Shown here piece after piece: positions 33,968-44,023 of a stretch of DNA of 64,000 nt. The stretch spans positions 41,352 through 105,351 of the forward strand of contig JAMFSR010000041.1 of assembly GCA_026225395.1 (NCBI GenBank), given 5' to 3'. Each line of letters begins with the position of its first letter. The stretch's first letter is position 1. The stretch comes from Granulicella sapmiensis. GTDB lineage: Bacteria; Acidobacteriota; Terriglobia; Terriglobales; Acidobacteriaceae. A program made the position numbers and the translations under genes. Below the pieces are notes generated by a model. The model had not been told where the DNA came from and searched no databases. It worked only from the letters and a program-made list of their open reading frames with translations.

Positions 33968-34319
33968 GTCGAATTGATTGTAAATTGTGTGAGTCCAATC
34001 GGGCCAAAAGACCGTCTCACAGAGAAATATGTAGCGGAATAGGTGCTCCTGTCGCGTCCTGTTGAAAAAGACGGGTCTTTAGGGTAAAGACGCATCTTCG
34101 ATGCGGGTATCGACTGTCGGCTGCGACCGGACTTTCAAGTCAGATTTATAGGATGGGCTTATTGAGAGCAGCGCCAGTTTTACGCCCTTTTTATGGAGTG
34201 CCACGCTAAGGTTATTGTTAAGGCTAGCCAGATTTAAATGTGCGCTCGCGATCTCCGGCTCAGTCTGCCGAGGGACTGGCGCCAACAGACAGCAGGATTC
34301 GAAAGGAACAGGTCTAAGG
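33968..34319. other. Divergent region reductase / metal efflux operon
   Basis: No gene is supported. AAAAAGACGGGTCTTT (34066-34081) contains a short dyad with AAGAC and GTCTT, and CGCATCTTCGATGCGG (34091-34106) is a compact hairpin. Both could serve the efflux operon promoter. An in-frame ATG-less extension of the adaptor gene to 34215 was judged non-coding. Confidence 0.4.
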
Positions 34320-35474
34320 ATGCAACCAGCAACAACGGGATGGCGGTGGTTTGCCTGCTCCTTTGCATTAGGTCTCATGGGCCTTTCCGGCTGCAAGCAT
34401 GCCGACAATCCCGCCGCTGAAGCACCGCCGGCGCAGCCGCAGGTGGTCAACGTCGGGGGCAATGACACTGTTCATATCGATGGAGCGGAACGCTTCACTC
34501 TGGCGGCTGTTACATCGCGGCCGATTGTGAGTACGCTGCAGGTTACGGGCTCCGTGAGTCCCGATGTTTCGCGCGAAATCCCCGTTCTTTCGCTGGCCAA
34601 TGGCCGCGTGGTTGCGCTGCATGTGGGGCTGGGAGATACGGTCCGCAAGGGCCAGCTGGTGATGGAAGTGCAGAGCCCGGACGTGACGAGCGCGTTCGAT
34701 GCCTACATCAAGTCCGTGAACGACGAGCACCTTACAGCCGTGACGCTGGAACGCGACAAGCTGCTGTTCGATAAGGGCGCCATTGCGAAGTCGCAGCTGG
34801 ATATTGCACAGGCCGGCGATGACGATGCCAAGGCCGATATGCGGGCGGCGGAACAACAACTTGCGATCTATGGGGTGGACAAGAATCATCCGGGCGATTC
34901 GGTGAAGGTGTATGCGCCGGCTTCGGGCGTGATCATCTCGCAGAATGTCGCCGCCGCGGGAGCTGCGGGGATTACGTATGCGGGAGCTACCGGCTCGCTG
35001 ACGATTGCGGACCTTTCGCATGTGTGGGTGATTTGCGATGTGTACGAGAATGACCTTGCCACCGTGCATATGGGTCAGCATGCCGACATACGGCTGAACG
35101 CTTTTCCCGGCAAGACGTTTAGCGGAACGGTGAGCGACATCGGTGCGGTGCTCGATCCGAGCATTCGAACAGCGAAGGTGCGGTTCCAAGTGCAGAATCC
35201 CGGAGGGCAGCTGCGGATTGGCATGTTTGCGACGGCGACGCTGTTGGGTGCGCAAGCCGCGGACCAGGCGGTGGTGCCTTCGGGTGCAATTCTGCAGTTG
35301 CATGACCGGTCGTATGTGTTCCTGCCTTCGGGACAACAAGGGACCTTTCGGCGCGTTCAGGTTAAGGTCGGACGTACGCTGGACAACAATTCCACGGAGA
35401 TTCTCAACGGGGTGAGTGTGGGGCAGCAGGTGGTGTCGAACGCGCTTGACCTGCAGAACACGGCGGACCAGTAA
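34320..35474 (+). CDS. CzcB/CusB-type RND periplasmic adaptor lipoprotein
   Basis: From ATG 34320 the product is 384 residues with a lipobox (LGLMGLSGC). A hairpin/lipoyl part shows GRVVALHVGLGDTVRKGQ, and a beta-barrel domain follows with VWVICDVYENDLATVHMGQ. The membrane-proximal end is VQVKVGRTLDNNSTEILNGV. Adaptors connect the inner-membrane pump to the outer-membrane channel. Its stop overlaps the pump ATG (TAATG). The N-terminal region lacks the Met/His metal-binding stretch common in CusB, so the metal cannot be named. Confidence 0.88.
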   Translation: MQPATTGWRWFACSFALGLMGLSGCKHADNPAAEAPPAQPQVVNVGGNDTVHIDGAERFTLAAVTSRPIVSTLQVTGSVSPDVSREIPVLSLANGRVVALHVGLGDTVRKGQLVMEVQSPDVTSAFDAYIKSVNDEHLTAVTLERDKLLFDKGAIAKSQLDIAQAGDDDAKADMRAAEQQLAIYGVDKNHPGDSVKVYAPASGVIISQNVAAAGAAGITYAGATGSLTIADLSHVWVICDVYENDLATVHMGQHADIRLNAFPGKTFSGTVSDIGAVLDPSIRTAKVRFQVQNPGGQLRIGMFATATLLGAQAADQAVVPSGAILQLHDRSYVFLPSGQQGTFRRVQVKVGRTLDNNSTEILNGVSVGQQVVSNALDLQNTADQ

Positions 35475-38400
35475 TGATTCGGAAGATCGTTGATTTTTCG
35501 CTCAACAGTCGATTCATCATTATTGTGATCGCGATTCTGCTGTTTGTGTGGGGCGCGATCTCGTTCCACAATCTTCCGGTGGAAGCGTATCCGGATGTGG
35601 CGAACAACTACGTCAATGTGATTACGCAGTGGCCGGGACGCACGGCGGAAGAAGTCGAGCAGCAGGTCACGGTGCCGTTGGAAATCGGCATGGCGGGCAT
35701 ACCGCACATGACGCATCTGCGGTCGACTTCGCTTGCAGGGCTTTCGAGCGTGACGATGATCTTCGACGACGACAGCGAAGATGACTGGAACCGCGAAAAA
35801 GTGCTGGAACGGCTTTCGCAGGTGACGCTGCCGACAGGGCTGCAACCGCAGATTGGAACCGACTGGAGCCCGGTCGGGCAGATCTACTGGTACACGCTGA
35901 AGAGCACTAACCCTGAGTACGACACGATGCAGTTGAAGAGCATCGAAGACTGGACGCTGGAGAAACAGTTCCGTAGCGTGCCGGGTGTGGTGGACGTTTC
36001 GAGTTTTGGCGGACTGACGCGCGAGTACCAGGTGATCGTCGATCCGGAAAAGTTGATCTCCTATGGGTTGACGTTGCAGCAGGTGCAGCAGCAGTTGGCA
36101 GCCAACAACATTGATGCCGGCGGCAGCTTTATCGAGCAAGGCCAGCAGCAGATCAATGTGCAGGAGATCGGACTGTTCACGAACGTGCATGACATTGAGC
36201 AGACCGTGCTGAAGGCTGCGAATGGAACGCCGCTGCGCGTGAGTGATATTGCGCAGGTAGTGCAAGGGCCGAAGATTCGGCTGGGGCAGATTGGCAAGAC
36301 GTGCCGCGTGGGCACGGGGACGTGCGATCCGAACGACAAGCCGAGTAAGGACAACAAGGCTGTTCGCCATGAAGATGGCAAGCTGCTGGATGATGGCGAT
36401 GTGGTTGAAGGCGTAGTGCTGTTGCAGAAGGGCGAGAACTCCGACACGACGCTTGAGGCTATTCACGCCAAAGTGAAAGAGTTGAATGAGCAGATTCTGC
36501 CTAAGGGCGTGACGATTGTTCCGTTCCTCGACCGCAGCGACCTGTTGAAGATCACGACCAGTACGGTGCTCGACAACCTGACCAAGGGCATTCTGCTGGT
36601 TGCGCTGATTCTGTTTCTCTTCCTGGGGAATGCGCGCGGTGCGCTGATTGTTGCGATCACGATTCCCTTCTCGCTGCTGTTTGCTTCGATCTGCCTGCAG
36701 TTGCGACATATCCCGGCGAACCTGCTGAGCCTGGGTGCGCTGGACTTCGGCATGGTGGTGGAAGGCGCGGTGGTGATGATCGAGAATATCGTTCGCCATC
36801 TGAGCCATAAGAAGCAAGTGGATCGAACGCCGATGGAACAGATTCGCGAGGCGGCGCATGAAGTGCAGCGGCCTGTGTTTTATTCGATCGCGATCATCAT
36901 CACGGCGTATCTGCCGATCTTTACGCTGCAGTCGGTGGAAGGCAGGCTGTTCAAGCCGATGGCATGGACGGTGGCTTTCGCGCTGCTGGGTGCGTTGATC
37001 TTCTCCATGATCGTGGCGCCGGTGCTGGCGAGCCTGTTCTTCCGCAAAGGCACGACCGAGTGGGAAAACCCGGTCATGGTGTGGATGACCAACAAGTATC
37101 GCGAGTTTGCGGCCTGGGCTATCGACCATAAGATCGTGCCGATATCGGCGGCGTTGGGCCTGCTAGCGCTGAGTGCGTTCCTGGCGTTCAGCGGTGTGAT
37201 CGGGTCGGAGTTCCTGCCGCATCTGGATGAAGGGGCGATCTGGGTACGAGGATCGCTGGCTCCCAGTACGGGGCCAACGGAGAGCCTGGCGATTGCGAAC
37301 AAGGCAAGGATTGTGCTGTCTGACTTTCCGGAGGTTCGCCAGGTCGTAAGCCAGATTGGCCGACCGGATGATGGAACCGATACGACAGGGTTCTTCAATA
37401 CGGAGTACTTCGTCGATCTGAAGCCGAAGGATGAGTGGCGTCCTGTATTCGATAAGAACAAGGAAGAGTTGATTGCCGCGATGGACCGCGAGTTGGAGAA
37501 GATGCCAGGTGTGGTTTGGAACTTCTCGCAGCCGATCTCCGACAACGTGGAAGAAGCGGTGAGCGGCGTGAAGGGCGAGCTTGCGGTGAAGCTCTATGGA
37601 AGTGACCTGAAGACGCTGGAACAGAAGGGCGACCAGATCGTCCAGGTGATGAGCGGGATCAAGGGTGTTGCGGACCTTGGATTGTTTCGTGTGATTGGAC
37701 AGCCGAACTTGAATTATGTTGTCGATCGCGATGCTGCTGCGCGGTATGGCATTAATGTCGCAGATATCCAGGGTGCGATTGAAGGCGCTGTGGGTGGGAC
37801 GATTGGCGGCGCACCGGTGACACAGGTACTCGATGGCGAAGCGCGGTATGACGTGATGGCTCGCTATAGCCCGAAGTACCGGACGACGCCGGAGGAGATC
37901 AGCAATATTCGACTGCTGGCGCCTTCGGGTGAGCGTGTGTCGCTGGCACAGCTGACGCATGTGCAGGTTGTGGATGGGGCTGAATCGATCAGCCGTGAAG
38001 GCGGTCAGCGGTATGTGGCGATTAAGTACAGCGTACGTGATCGTGACCTTGGAAGCACCGTGGAAGAAGCGATTGCGAAGGTGAAGAAGCAGGTGCAGTT
38101 GCCGACAGGCTATCACCTGGACTGGGCCGGCGAGTATGAGAGCCAGAAGCGAAGCTCGCGGCGGTTGATGATCGTGTGTCCGCTGACGATCATGCTGATC
38201 TTCATCATCCTGTATGGCATGTTCGGATCGTTCAAGTGGGCGCTGCTGGTGCTGGCGAATGTAGCGATTGCGCCGTTCGGCGGGTTGCTGGCGCTGTTCC
38301 TTACGGGCAATCACTTTAGCGTGTCCTCGGGTGTTGGATTCCTGGCGCTGTTCGGTGTCTCGGTGCAGACCGGCGTGATCATGCTGGAGTGCATCAACCA

Positions 38401-38683
38401 GATGCGTGTTAACGGACATACGGTGAAGGAAGCGGCGCTCGAAGGCGCTGTGGTGCGGCTTCGTCCAATCATGATGACGATGCTGGTGGCGACCTTGGGC
38501 CTGCTGCCTGCGGCGCTTTCGCATGGGATCGGGTCGGACTCGCAGCGTCCGTTTGCGATTGTGATTGTGGGCGGGCTGGTGGGCGCGCTGGCGATGGGTG
38601 TGTTCCTGCTGCCGAGCCTGTATGTGTGGATTGCACGCCCGCATGATGTATTGCCGAAGCCCGATACGGAGTTCGAGAATTGA
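35474..38683 (+). CDS. Heavy-metal-type RND efflux pump (CzcA/CusA family)
   Basis: The 1069-residue protein has two repeats of one plus five TM helices and large periplasmic loops. The heavy-metal subfamily signature lies in TM4 (LGALDFGMVVEGAVVMIEN), and EAYPDVANNYVNVITQWPGR matches CzcA-type N-terminal regions. The second half has FGSFKWALLVLANVAIAPFG and FGVSVQTGVIMLECINQMR. The periplasmic insertion around 280-310 (GTGTCDPNDKPSKDNK) is unusual and may be lineage-specific. It exports divalent or monovalent metal ions driven by H+. TolC-like and adaptor genes flank it with 1- and 4-base overlaps, forming a tight operon. Confidence 0.9.
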   Translation: MIRKIVDFSLNSRFIIIVIAILLFVWGAISFHNLPVEAYPDVANNYVNVITQWPGRTAEEVEQQVTVPLEIGMAGIPHMTHLRSTSLAGLSSVTMIFDDDSEDDWNREKVLERLSQVTLPTGLQPQIGTDWSPVGQIYWYTLKSTNPEYDTMQLKSIEDWTLEKQFRSVPGVVDVSSFGGLTREYQVIVDPEKLISYGLTLQQVQQQLAANNIDAGGSFIEQGQQQINVQEIGLFTNVHDIEQTVLKAANGTPLRVSDIAQVVQGPKIRLGQIGKTCRVGTGTCDPNDKPSKDNKAVRHEDGKLLDDGDVVEGVVLLQKGENSDTTLEAIHAKVKELNEQILPKGVTIVPFLDRSDLLKITTSTVLDNLTKGILLVALILFLFLGNARGALIVAITIPFSLLFASICLQLRHIPANLLSLGALDFGMVVEGAVVMIENIVRHLSHKKQVDRTPMEQIREAAHEVQRPVFYSIAIIITAYLPIFTLQSVEGRLFKPMAWTVAFALLGALIFSMIVAPVLASLFFRKGTTEWENPVMVWMTNKYREFAAWAIDHKIVPISAALGLLALSAFLAFSGVIGSEFLPHLDEGAIWVRGSLAPSTGPTESLAIANKARIVLSDFPEVRQVVSQIGRPDDGTDTTGFFNTEYFVDLKPKDEWRPVFDKNKEELIAAMDRELEKMPGVVWNFSQPISDNVEEAVSGVKGELAVKLYGSDLKTLEQKGDQIVQVMSGIKGVADLGLFRVIGQPNLNYVVDRDAAARYGINVADIQGAIEGAVGGTIGGAPVTQVLDGEARYDVMARYSPKYRTTPEEISNIRLLAPSGERVSLAQLTHVQVVDGAESISREGGQRYVAIKYSVRDRDLGSTVEEAIAKVKKQVQLPTGYHLDWAGEYESQKRSSRRLMIVCPLTIMLIFIILYGMFGSFKWALLVLANVAIAPFGGLLALFLTGNHFSVSSGVGFLALFGVSVQTGVIMLECINQMRVNGHTVKEAALEGAVVRLRPIMMTMLVATLGLLPAALSHGIGSDSQRPFAIVIVGGLVGALAMGVFLLPSLYVWIARPHDVLPKPDTEFEN

Positions 38684-40041
38684 GACTACAAGTGATGACG
38701 AACCCGCGCAGATCGAAGGAACTCTTGCTGGCCGTTGTGGCAGCGGTTCTGTTGTCGCAGACGATGGCGGCACAGGGCGGCGATGCCGCGGCGGCTGGGC
38801 AGACTACCGCATCCGCTTATGCTGCGGGAACGCATGAGGGGCCTGATCCGCGGAAGCCGCCGGTATCGAAGCCTGGAGCTTATACGCTGCAACAGGTGCT
38901 GGATATGGCACGGGCCAAGAATGCTACGCTGCTGGCTGCGGAGCAGAATTTGCGGGCGGTAAGAGCGCAGGAGTTGCAGGCGGGTGTGCGGGCGAACCCG
39001 AACTTTGCGCTGACGGCTTCCAACGTGACGGAGCCGGCAAGCGAGAACAATCCCTATGCGTACGCGGCGCAGGTTTCGCGGCTGTTTGAGCGGGGCGAGA
39101 AACGGCGGTGGAGGCTCGACGATGCGCGGGCTACAACGGCGGAGACGCAAGCGCAGTTGAACGATACGATCCGGCAGACGATGCTGACGGTGAAGACGGC
39201 GTTCACGCATATGCTGGTCGCGAAGGAAGCGCTGGAACTCGCGAGTGCGACATTGAAGGACTTTCGGCATGAGGTGGAGATCAGCAATGACCGGTATAAA
39301 GCTGGCGATCTGGGCAAGCTGGATTATGAGCGACTCGATCTGCAGTTGGGAAACTATGAGAGCGATGAGTCAAACGACATTGTGACGCTGCAGCAGGCGA
39401 GCTTCCAGTTGCAGACGTTGCTTGGGATTGAGTCGCCTGGTCCGGACTTCGACATTGCAGGCGATATTGTTCCGCCGGTGGTGACGCAGACGCAGGATTT
39501 ACTGGTGCAGACGGCGCTGGCGAATCGTCCGGACTATGCGGCGGCGAAGTTTGCGACGACCGCTGCCGCGGCGAATGCGCAGCTGGCGATCTCGAATGGG
39601 AAGGCCGATCCTACGCTGGAGGGCGAGTTCGATTTGACCGGAACGGAGAAGTCATTCGGGTTCCAGGTGAGCGTGCCGCTGCGGATCTTTGATCGCAACC
39701 AGGGCAACAAGGAGACGGCGCGGTTCCAGGTGGATGCTTCGCGGTTTACGGAGAGCGCGGCGCGGTTCCAGGTGATTTCGGATGTGGCGCAGGCATGGGT
39801 TGGGTATACGCAGTCGAAGCGGCTATCGGACAGGTTTGGCGAGCACTATCTGGATGAGTCGCACGATGTGTTGAGCATTGCGCAGTATGCGTTTGAGCAT
39901 GGCGGGCTGGCGCTGATCGATTATCTCGATGCGTTGCGGGATGCGCGGTCTTCGACGAGCGATGCTTTGAATGCGTATCAGCAGACTTGGCTGGCGATCC
40001 ATCAGTTGAGTGCGGCGAGTTCTGTGGAATTGGTGCCGTAA
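38680..40041 (+). CDS. TolC-family outer-membrane efflux channel (CzcC-like)
   Basis: The 453-residue protein starts at TTG 38680 in a TTGA overlap with the pump stop, with GGAG eight bases before; ATG 38695 is the alternative. A signal peptide (LLLAVVAAVLLSQTMAA) and then two OEP repeats of long helices follow (YTLQQVLDMARAKNATLLAA; LGNYESDESNDIVTLQQASF; and the end LIDYLDALRDARSSTSDALN). It forms the outer-membrane tunnel of the metal efflux complex. A REP element follows the stop. Confidence 0.88.
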   Translation: MRLQVMTNPRRSKELLLAVVAAVLLSQTMAAQGGDAAAAGQTTASAYAAGTHEGPDPRKPPVSKPGAYTLQQVLDMARAKNATLLAAEQNLRAVRAQELQAGVRANPNFALTASNVTEPASENNPYAYAAQVSRLFERGEKRRWRLDDARATTAETQAQLNDTIRQTMLTVKTAFTHMLVAKEALELASATLKDFRHEVEISNDRYKAGDLGKLDYERLDLQLGNYESDESNDIVTLQQASFQLQTLLGIESPGPDFDIAGDIVPPVVTQTQDLLVQTALANRPDYAAAKFATTAAAANAQLAISNGKADPTLEGEFDLTGTEKSFGFQVSVPLRIFDRNQGNKETARFQVDASRFTESAARFQVISDVAQAWVGYTQSKRLSDRFGEHYLDESHDVLSIAQYAFEHGGLALIDYLDALRDARSSTSDALNAYQQTWLAIHQLSAASSVELVP

Positions 40042-40054
40042 GAGTGCGGCGCCG

Positions 40055-40110
40055 GGCGGCGGAAGGCCCGAGGCTAAAGGCCCACGCTAATCCGGAAGAG
40101 CAAGAGCGAC
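40055..40110 (-). repeat. REP-family element after the efflux operon
   Basis: CGGGCGGCGGAAGGCCCG is an imperfect palindrome; GGCTAAAGGCCCACGCTAATCCGG follows. GCTAATCCGG is the reverse complement of the CCGGATTAGC head seen at 17.7 kb, so this copy lies in the opposite orientation. Confidence 0.7.
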
Positions 40111-40126
40111 GAGCGTTGCGCTGGTG

Positions 40127-41965
40127 TCAGGCGAAGCCCTTGGGGCGTTCGTTGGCTGCCTTGAAGGCCCATTCGAGGAGCATGCCGGCTTCGGCTACGG
40201 CGCCTTCTTCAAAGAGACGGCCTACAAGGGTTACGCCGTGGGGGACGCGGCGGGGTGGGGAGAATTTTGGGAGTGGGTGCGCGGGGTCGGGGGCCCAGTC
40301 GCTGCGGGCTTCGGAGACTTCGACGAAGCCGGCGCGGAGCGTGAGTGAGGGGTGGCCGGTGAAGTTGGTGATAACCAGGAACTCGTCGCGGAGAGAGGGG
40401 ACGAGTAGCAGGTCGACTTCGGAGAAGACGCGTTCCATTTCCATGGCGACCTTGCGACGGAGGCGGTCGGCCTGGACGAAATCGACGGCGGAGAGAAAGC
40501 GCGACTGGCGGAAGGTGTTGGGCCAGGCATCGGGGACCTGGGCTTTAAGCTCGTCAACTTTGTGGCTCAGGGTTAGTTCTTCAAAGGCTGCAGCTGATTC
40601 GGCGAAGAGGATGACGTTGAGCGAGTCGTAGGGCCAGTTGGGGAGGGTGACTTCTTTGAGCGTGAAGCCAAGTTTGCGTGCGGTTTCGAGGGCGGCGCGG
40701 TCGACGTCGGTGGCGGGGGCTTCTTTCATCCATGCGGGGATGTATCCGATGCGGATTTTGCTGAGGTCGGATTTGCCGGGGATGTAGCGCGAGGCGTCGA
40801 AGTTGAGCTTGGCGGGAACGCAGGCGACGTCGTGGCCGTCGGGACCGGCGATGGCGTGGAGGACGAGCATGGTGTCTTCTACGTGGCGCGTCATGACGCC
40901 GAGCTTGTCGCAGGTCCAGCTCAGAGTCATCGCACCTGTGCGTGGGACGCGGCCGTAGGTGGGGCGGAGGCCGGTGACGCCACAACGCATGGAGGGGCTG
41001 ACGATACTGCCCTGCGTTTCGCTGCCGATGGCGAAGGCGACGAGGCCTGCAGCGACTGCGGAGCCGGGGCCGGCGCTGGAGCCGGAGGAGCCTTCTTCGA
41101 GCAGCCAGGGGTTCATGGTCTGGCCACCGAACCAAACGTCGTTGAGAGCAAGTGCGCCGAGGGAGAGCTTGGCGACGAGGACAGCACCGGCTTCGTTGAG
41201 ACGCTTGGTTACGGTGGCGTCTTCTATAGGGATGCGGTTGCGGTAAGGTTCGGCGCCGTACGTGGTGGGGATGTTGGCGGTGTCGAGGAGATCTTTTGCG
41301 CCCCAAGGGATGCCGTGGAGCAGGCCGCGGTAATGGCCGGCTGCGATTTCAGCATCGGCGGCGCGGGCCTGCTGGAGGGCGTGCTCTTCGGTGAGGGTGA
41401 TGACGCAGTGGAGTTGCGGGTCGTACTTTTTGAGGCGGGCGATGTAGATTTTGGTGAGTTGCTCGGAGGTGATCTGCTTCATCTGAATGCGCATCGCGAG
41501 CTCAAAGACGGAGGCGAAGGCAAGGTCTTCGTCGCGACCGGCAAACGTGCCATCGGGTCTTATTGAGCTTGCCAGGGCGAGTGAGCCGGGGTTGAAGTGG
41601 TCCGTGGTTGGACCGCTGGTCGTGCCGGGGAGCGTGGGATTCCAAACGGTGGCAGGGGAAATGGTGTCTTCTATGGCGAGCTTGCGGGGGCCGGTGCGGC
41701 GCTCGTAGACCGAGGCCATGGACTGTTGCCAGTTGCCGGCAGCCTGGGCCAGGTCGTGCGGGGTCATTTCGATTTGAACGAGCTTTTGGGCTTCCTGGAA
41801 GGTTTCGACCGAGACGGCTGGACCGACGGGAGCGGAGGTGCCGAAGGCTGGTGGGGCTCCGGGGGTTTCAGGCGTCTGTTTGGCACCTGCCGTTTTTGCA
41901 GCCATGGCTGCTCCCATGATGCCGAGTGAGCTCGTGGTGAGGAAATCTCTGCGCGACCGTGGCAT
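40127..41965 (-). CDS. Tat-exported amidase (amidase signature family)
   Basis: The 612-residue protein has a twin-arginine signal (SRRDFLTTSSLGIMGAAMAA) and an N-terminal 100-residue extension. The amidase signature core has the catalytic Lys in GIPWGAKDLLD, the Gly/Ser-rich stretch EEGSSGSSAGPGSAVAAG and the cis-Ser loop GSETQGSIVSP. It hydrolyses amides through a Ser-cisSer-Lys triad outside the cytoplasm. The substrate is unknown; similarity to GatA is by fold only. AAGGAGCACC precedes the ATG. Confidence 0.9.
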   Translation of the reverse strand: MPRSRRDFLTTSSLGIMGAAMAAKTAGAKQTPETPGAPPAFGTSAPVGPAVSVETFQEAQKLVQIEMTPHDLAQAAGNWQQSMASVYERRTGPRKLAIEDTISPATVWNPTLPGTTSGPTTDHFNPGSLALASSIRPDGTFAGRDEDLAFASVFELAMRIQMKQITSEQLTKIYIARLKKYDPQLHCVITLTEEHALQQARAADAEIAAGHYRGLLHGIPWGAKDLLDTANIPTTYGAEPYRNRIPIEDATVTKRLNEAGAVLVAKLSLGALALNDVWFGGQTMNPWLLEEGSSGSSAGPGSAVAAGLVAFAIGSETQGSIVSPSMRCGVTGLRPTYGRVPRTGAMTLSWTCDKLGVMTRHVEDTMLVLHAIAGPDGHDVACVPAKLNFDASRYIPGKSDLSKIRIGYIPAWMKEAPATDVDRAALETARKLGFTLKEVTLPNWPYDSLNVILFAESAAAFEELTLSHKVDELKAQVPDAWPNTFRQSRFLSAVDFVQADRLRRKVAMEMERVFSEVDLLLVPSLRDEFLVITNFTGHPSLTLRAGFVEVSEARSDWAPDPAHPLPKFSPPRRVPHGVTLVGRLFEEGAVAEAGMLLEWAFKAANERPKGFA

Positions 41966-42130
41966 GGTGCTCCTTCGCTGATCTTCGATATGGGAGGTAT
42001 ATCACTATTGCCGTTGTCAGTTGTCAACTGGGCGAATGGCCGCGGTCCTCAGGCTACTGCTCCTGTAGGAAGGCGAGGCGAGAGCCAAAGTCGATCCCTT
42101 ATGAGGTGACGGAAGAAAAGCAAGTGCAAA

Positions 42131-42198
42131 GGCCCGGGGCTGAAGCCCCTATGCGGCGGCCGTTTGGTTCAGGGGCCTGAAGGCCCCTGCTAATCCGG
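42131..42198 (-). repeat. REP-family pair between amidase and sulfatase
   Basis: GGGGCT-GA-AGCCCC (42136-42149) and AGGGGCCT-GA-AGGCCCCT (42171-42188) are perfect palindromes, ending in GCTAATCCGG. Read on the minus strand, the second is nearly identical to the element at 17.72 kb. Confidence 0.88.
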
Positions 42199-42214
42199 TG
42201 AGACAAGCTTTGCG

Positions 42215-43666
42215 TTATGGGTAGAGTTTGGCGGGGACGATTTCGGGTTCGGGTTCGCCGGCGGCTACGAGGAGTTTCTTGAGTTGGGATGCTAACTCGG
42301 CGGCTTTGGCGCGGTACTCCATGCGGCCGGCGAGATTGACGAGCTCGTTAGGGTCGGCGCGTTGATCGTAGAACTGGTACTCGTGATAAGTGGTGGCCGC
42401 CTGGTCTTTGGTCGAGCCGGTGGGGTCCGCGACGCAGTAGGTCCAGTCTTTGGTGCGGATGGCGCGGCCGGTCATGGATTCGCTGATCTGGATGAGCTGC
42501 TCGTTGGGCCAGGTGCGTCGGGCTTCCGCGTCGTTGATGAGCGGCATGAGGCTGTGGCCCTTCCATGAGGGTGGGACGGGAACGCCGGCGGCTTCAAGCA
42601 GCGTAGGCGCCACGTCGATGAGGCCGACTAGCTCGTTGATTTGCTGCATGCCCTGGAAGCCCGGACCGTCGATGATGATCGGAACGCGGATGGAGCTGTT
42701 GTGGGTGCTTCGTTTGTACTCGGCGTTGCGGGTCATGAAGTGGCAACCGTGGTCGGAGAGGAAGACGAAGATTGTGTTGTCGGTGAGATGCTCTTCGTCG
42801 AGGACTTTGCGGATGCGGCCGACAGAGGCGTCGATGGATTCGATGCAGCCGTAGTAGTCAGGGAGTTGCGCTTGCCAGGTGCCGGGGAGCGCGCGGAGGT
42901 CGTCGGGAATGGTGCAGTTGAGGTAACGAGCCGCGGCGCCCTTGGGAGCGATGGGCTGATGCATGTCGTTCTGCTGGTGGGGCTCAAGCTGCGAGATGAA
43001 GAGGAAGAACGGCTTGTCCTGCTTCTGGCGGAGGAAGCGCTCAGCGCGGTCGGTAAGATAGTCGACGCGGTACTCGTCCTTGTAGGTCATCTCTTTGTTG
43101 TCGCGATCCCAGATGCTGCCGTAGTAGGGGTGAGAGGTGTTCTCGATGGCGTTGGCGCCTTCCCATAGATCGAGAAAGCCGCCGCGGTCGGCGGCTTTGA
43201 CCGGGCCGGTGCTGCCGCCATCCGCGGGACGTTCGAGCGCGAGATGCCACTTGCCGATGAGATTGGCGGTGTAGCCTGCTTTGCGTAACTCACCGGCCAG
43301 CGTGGGAAGCGACTTGCTAAGCTCGAGGCCGTTGTGCCAGACGCCGGTCTCTGTAGCGTAGCGACTGGTGAAGATGACCGAGCGTGACGGTGCGCAGACG
43401 GGTTGGTTGGTAACGGCGTGCGTGAAGTTCTTGCCGCGCTGCGCCATGGCGTCGATGTTGGGTGTGTGCGTGGAGCCGTTGCGGCCGTTGGCTCCGACGA
43501 AATCTGCGCGAAACTGATCTGAAAGATACAGAATGATGTTCGGTGGCGTCGTAGGCTTTGAAGATATGGTGCTCTGCTGTGCCTGAGCGGTGGAGACGGC
43601 GGCAGCTACAGCGGTGGCTACGGAATTTTTGAGGAAGGAGCGACGGCTTTCTGCTTTATCAGGCAT
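42215..43666 (-). CDS. Secreted sulfatase (formylglycine type)
   Basis: From ATG 43666 the product is 483 residues with a Tat-like signal (ESRRSFLKNSVATAVAAAV). Sulfatase features are NIILYLSDQFRADF (metal site), the modification motif CAPSR (Cys matured to formylglycine), GKWHLAL and SDHGCHF. The enzyme removes sulfate esters, probably from polysaccharides or aryl sulfates, in the periplasm. It needs a sulfatase-modifying enzyme, which is not in this window. An earlier start at 43726 adds a non-signal leader and is rejected. Confidence 0.9.
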   Translation of the reverse strand: MPDKAESRRSFLKNSVATAVAAAVSTAQAQQSTISSKPTTPPNIILYLSDQFRADFVGANGRNGSTHTPNIDAMAQRGKNFTHAVTNQPVCAPSRSVIFTSRYATETGVWHNGLELSKSLPTLAGELRKAGYTANLIGKWHLALERPADGGSTGPVKAADRGGFLDLWEGANAIENTSHPYYGSIWDRDNKEMTYKDEYRVDYLTDRAERFLRQKQDKPFFLFISQLEPHQQNDMHQPIAPKGAAARYLNCTIPDDLRALPGTWQAQLPDYYGCIESIDASVGRIRKVLDEEHLTDNTIFVFLSDHGCHFMTRNAEYKRSTHNSSIRVPIIIDGPGFQGMQQINELVGLIDVAPTLLEAAGVPVPPSWKGHSLMPLINDAEARRTWPNEQLIQISESMTGRAIRTKDWTYCVADPTGSTKDQAATTYHEYQFYDQRADPNELVNLAGRMEYRAKAAELASQLKKLLVAAGEPEPEIVPAKLYP

Positions 43667-44023
43667 ATGAGGCCAAGGGTATGGTTCGCTGTATCGGCTG
43701 TCAAGGCTGGGCAGTTGCGAAAGCAACTTATGCTAGGCTTTAACCCATGCGCGCTTCGTTCGCTATTTCGGCCCTTTGTTGTTGACTCTACGAGTCCGAC
43801 ATTAGGGCATGCACGTATTTCCCCAAGACAGCTTATTCCTTTTCACAAGCCACTGACCTGATTGCTTCCGTTTCGCTGCCGCGTGCTGTGAACGAGATTG
43901 CGATTTGATCAAATGCGAGATCGACAACCCCTTGACGAAGCACAGATGCGCGGCCTAACGTTCACGCCGCATCCGCAATCGACTCGACGATCCTGCCCAA
44001 TTTGAACCAATTTGAGGAGACCT
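43667..44023. other. Divergent region sulfatase / second TonB receptor
   Basis: No gene is supported. GACTC-TAC-GAGTC (43784-43796) is a small dyad. TTTGAGGAGACCT directly before 44024 is the ribosome site of the receptor gene. Confidence 0.45.

Noticed and set aside
35357..38773. Two long minus-strand frames (590 and 536 residues) opposite the CzcA-type pump
   Set aside because: They mirror the pump codon by codon, are rich in His, Arg and Gln without any family motif, and lack ribosome sites.
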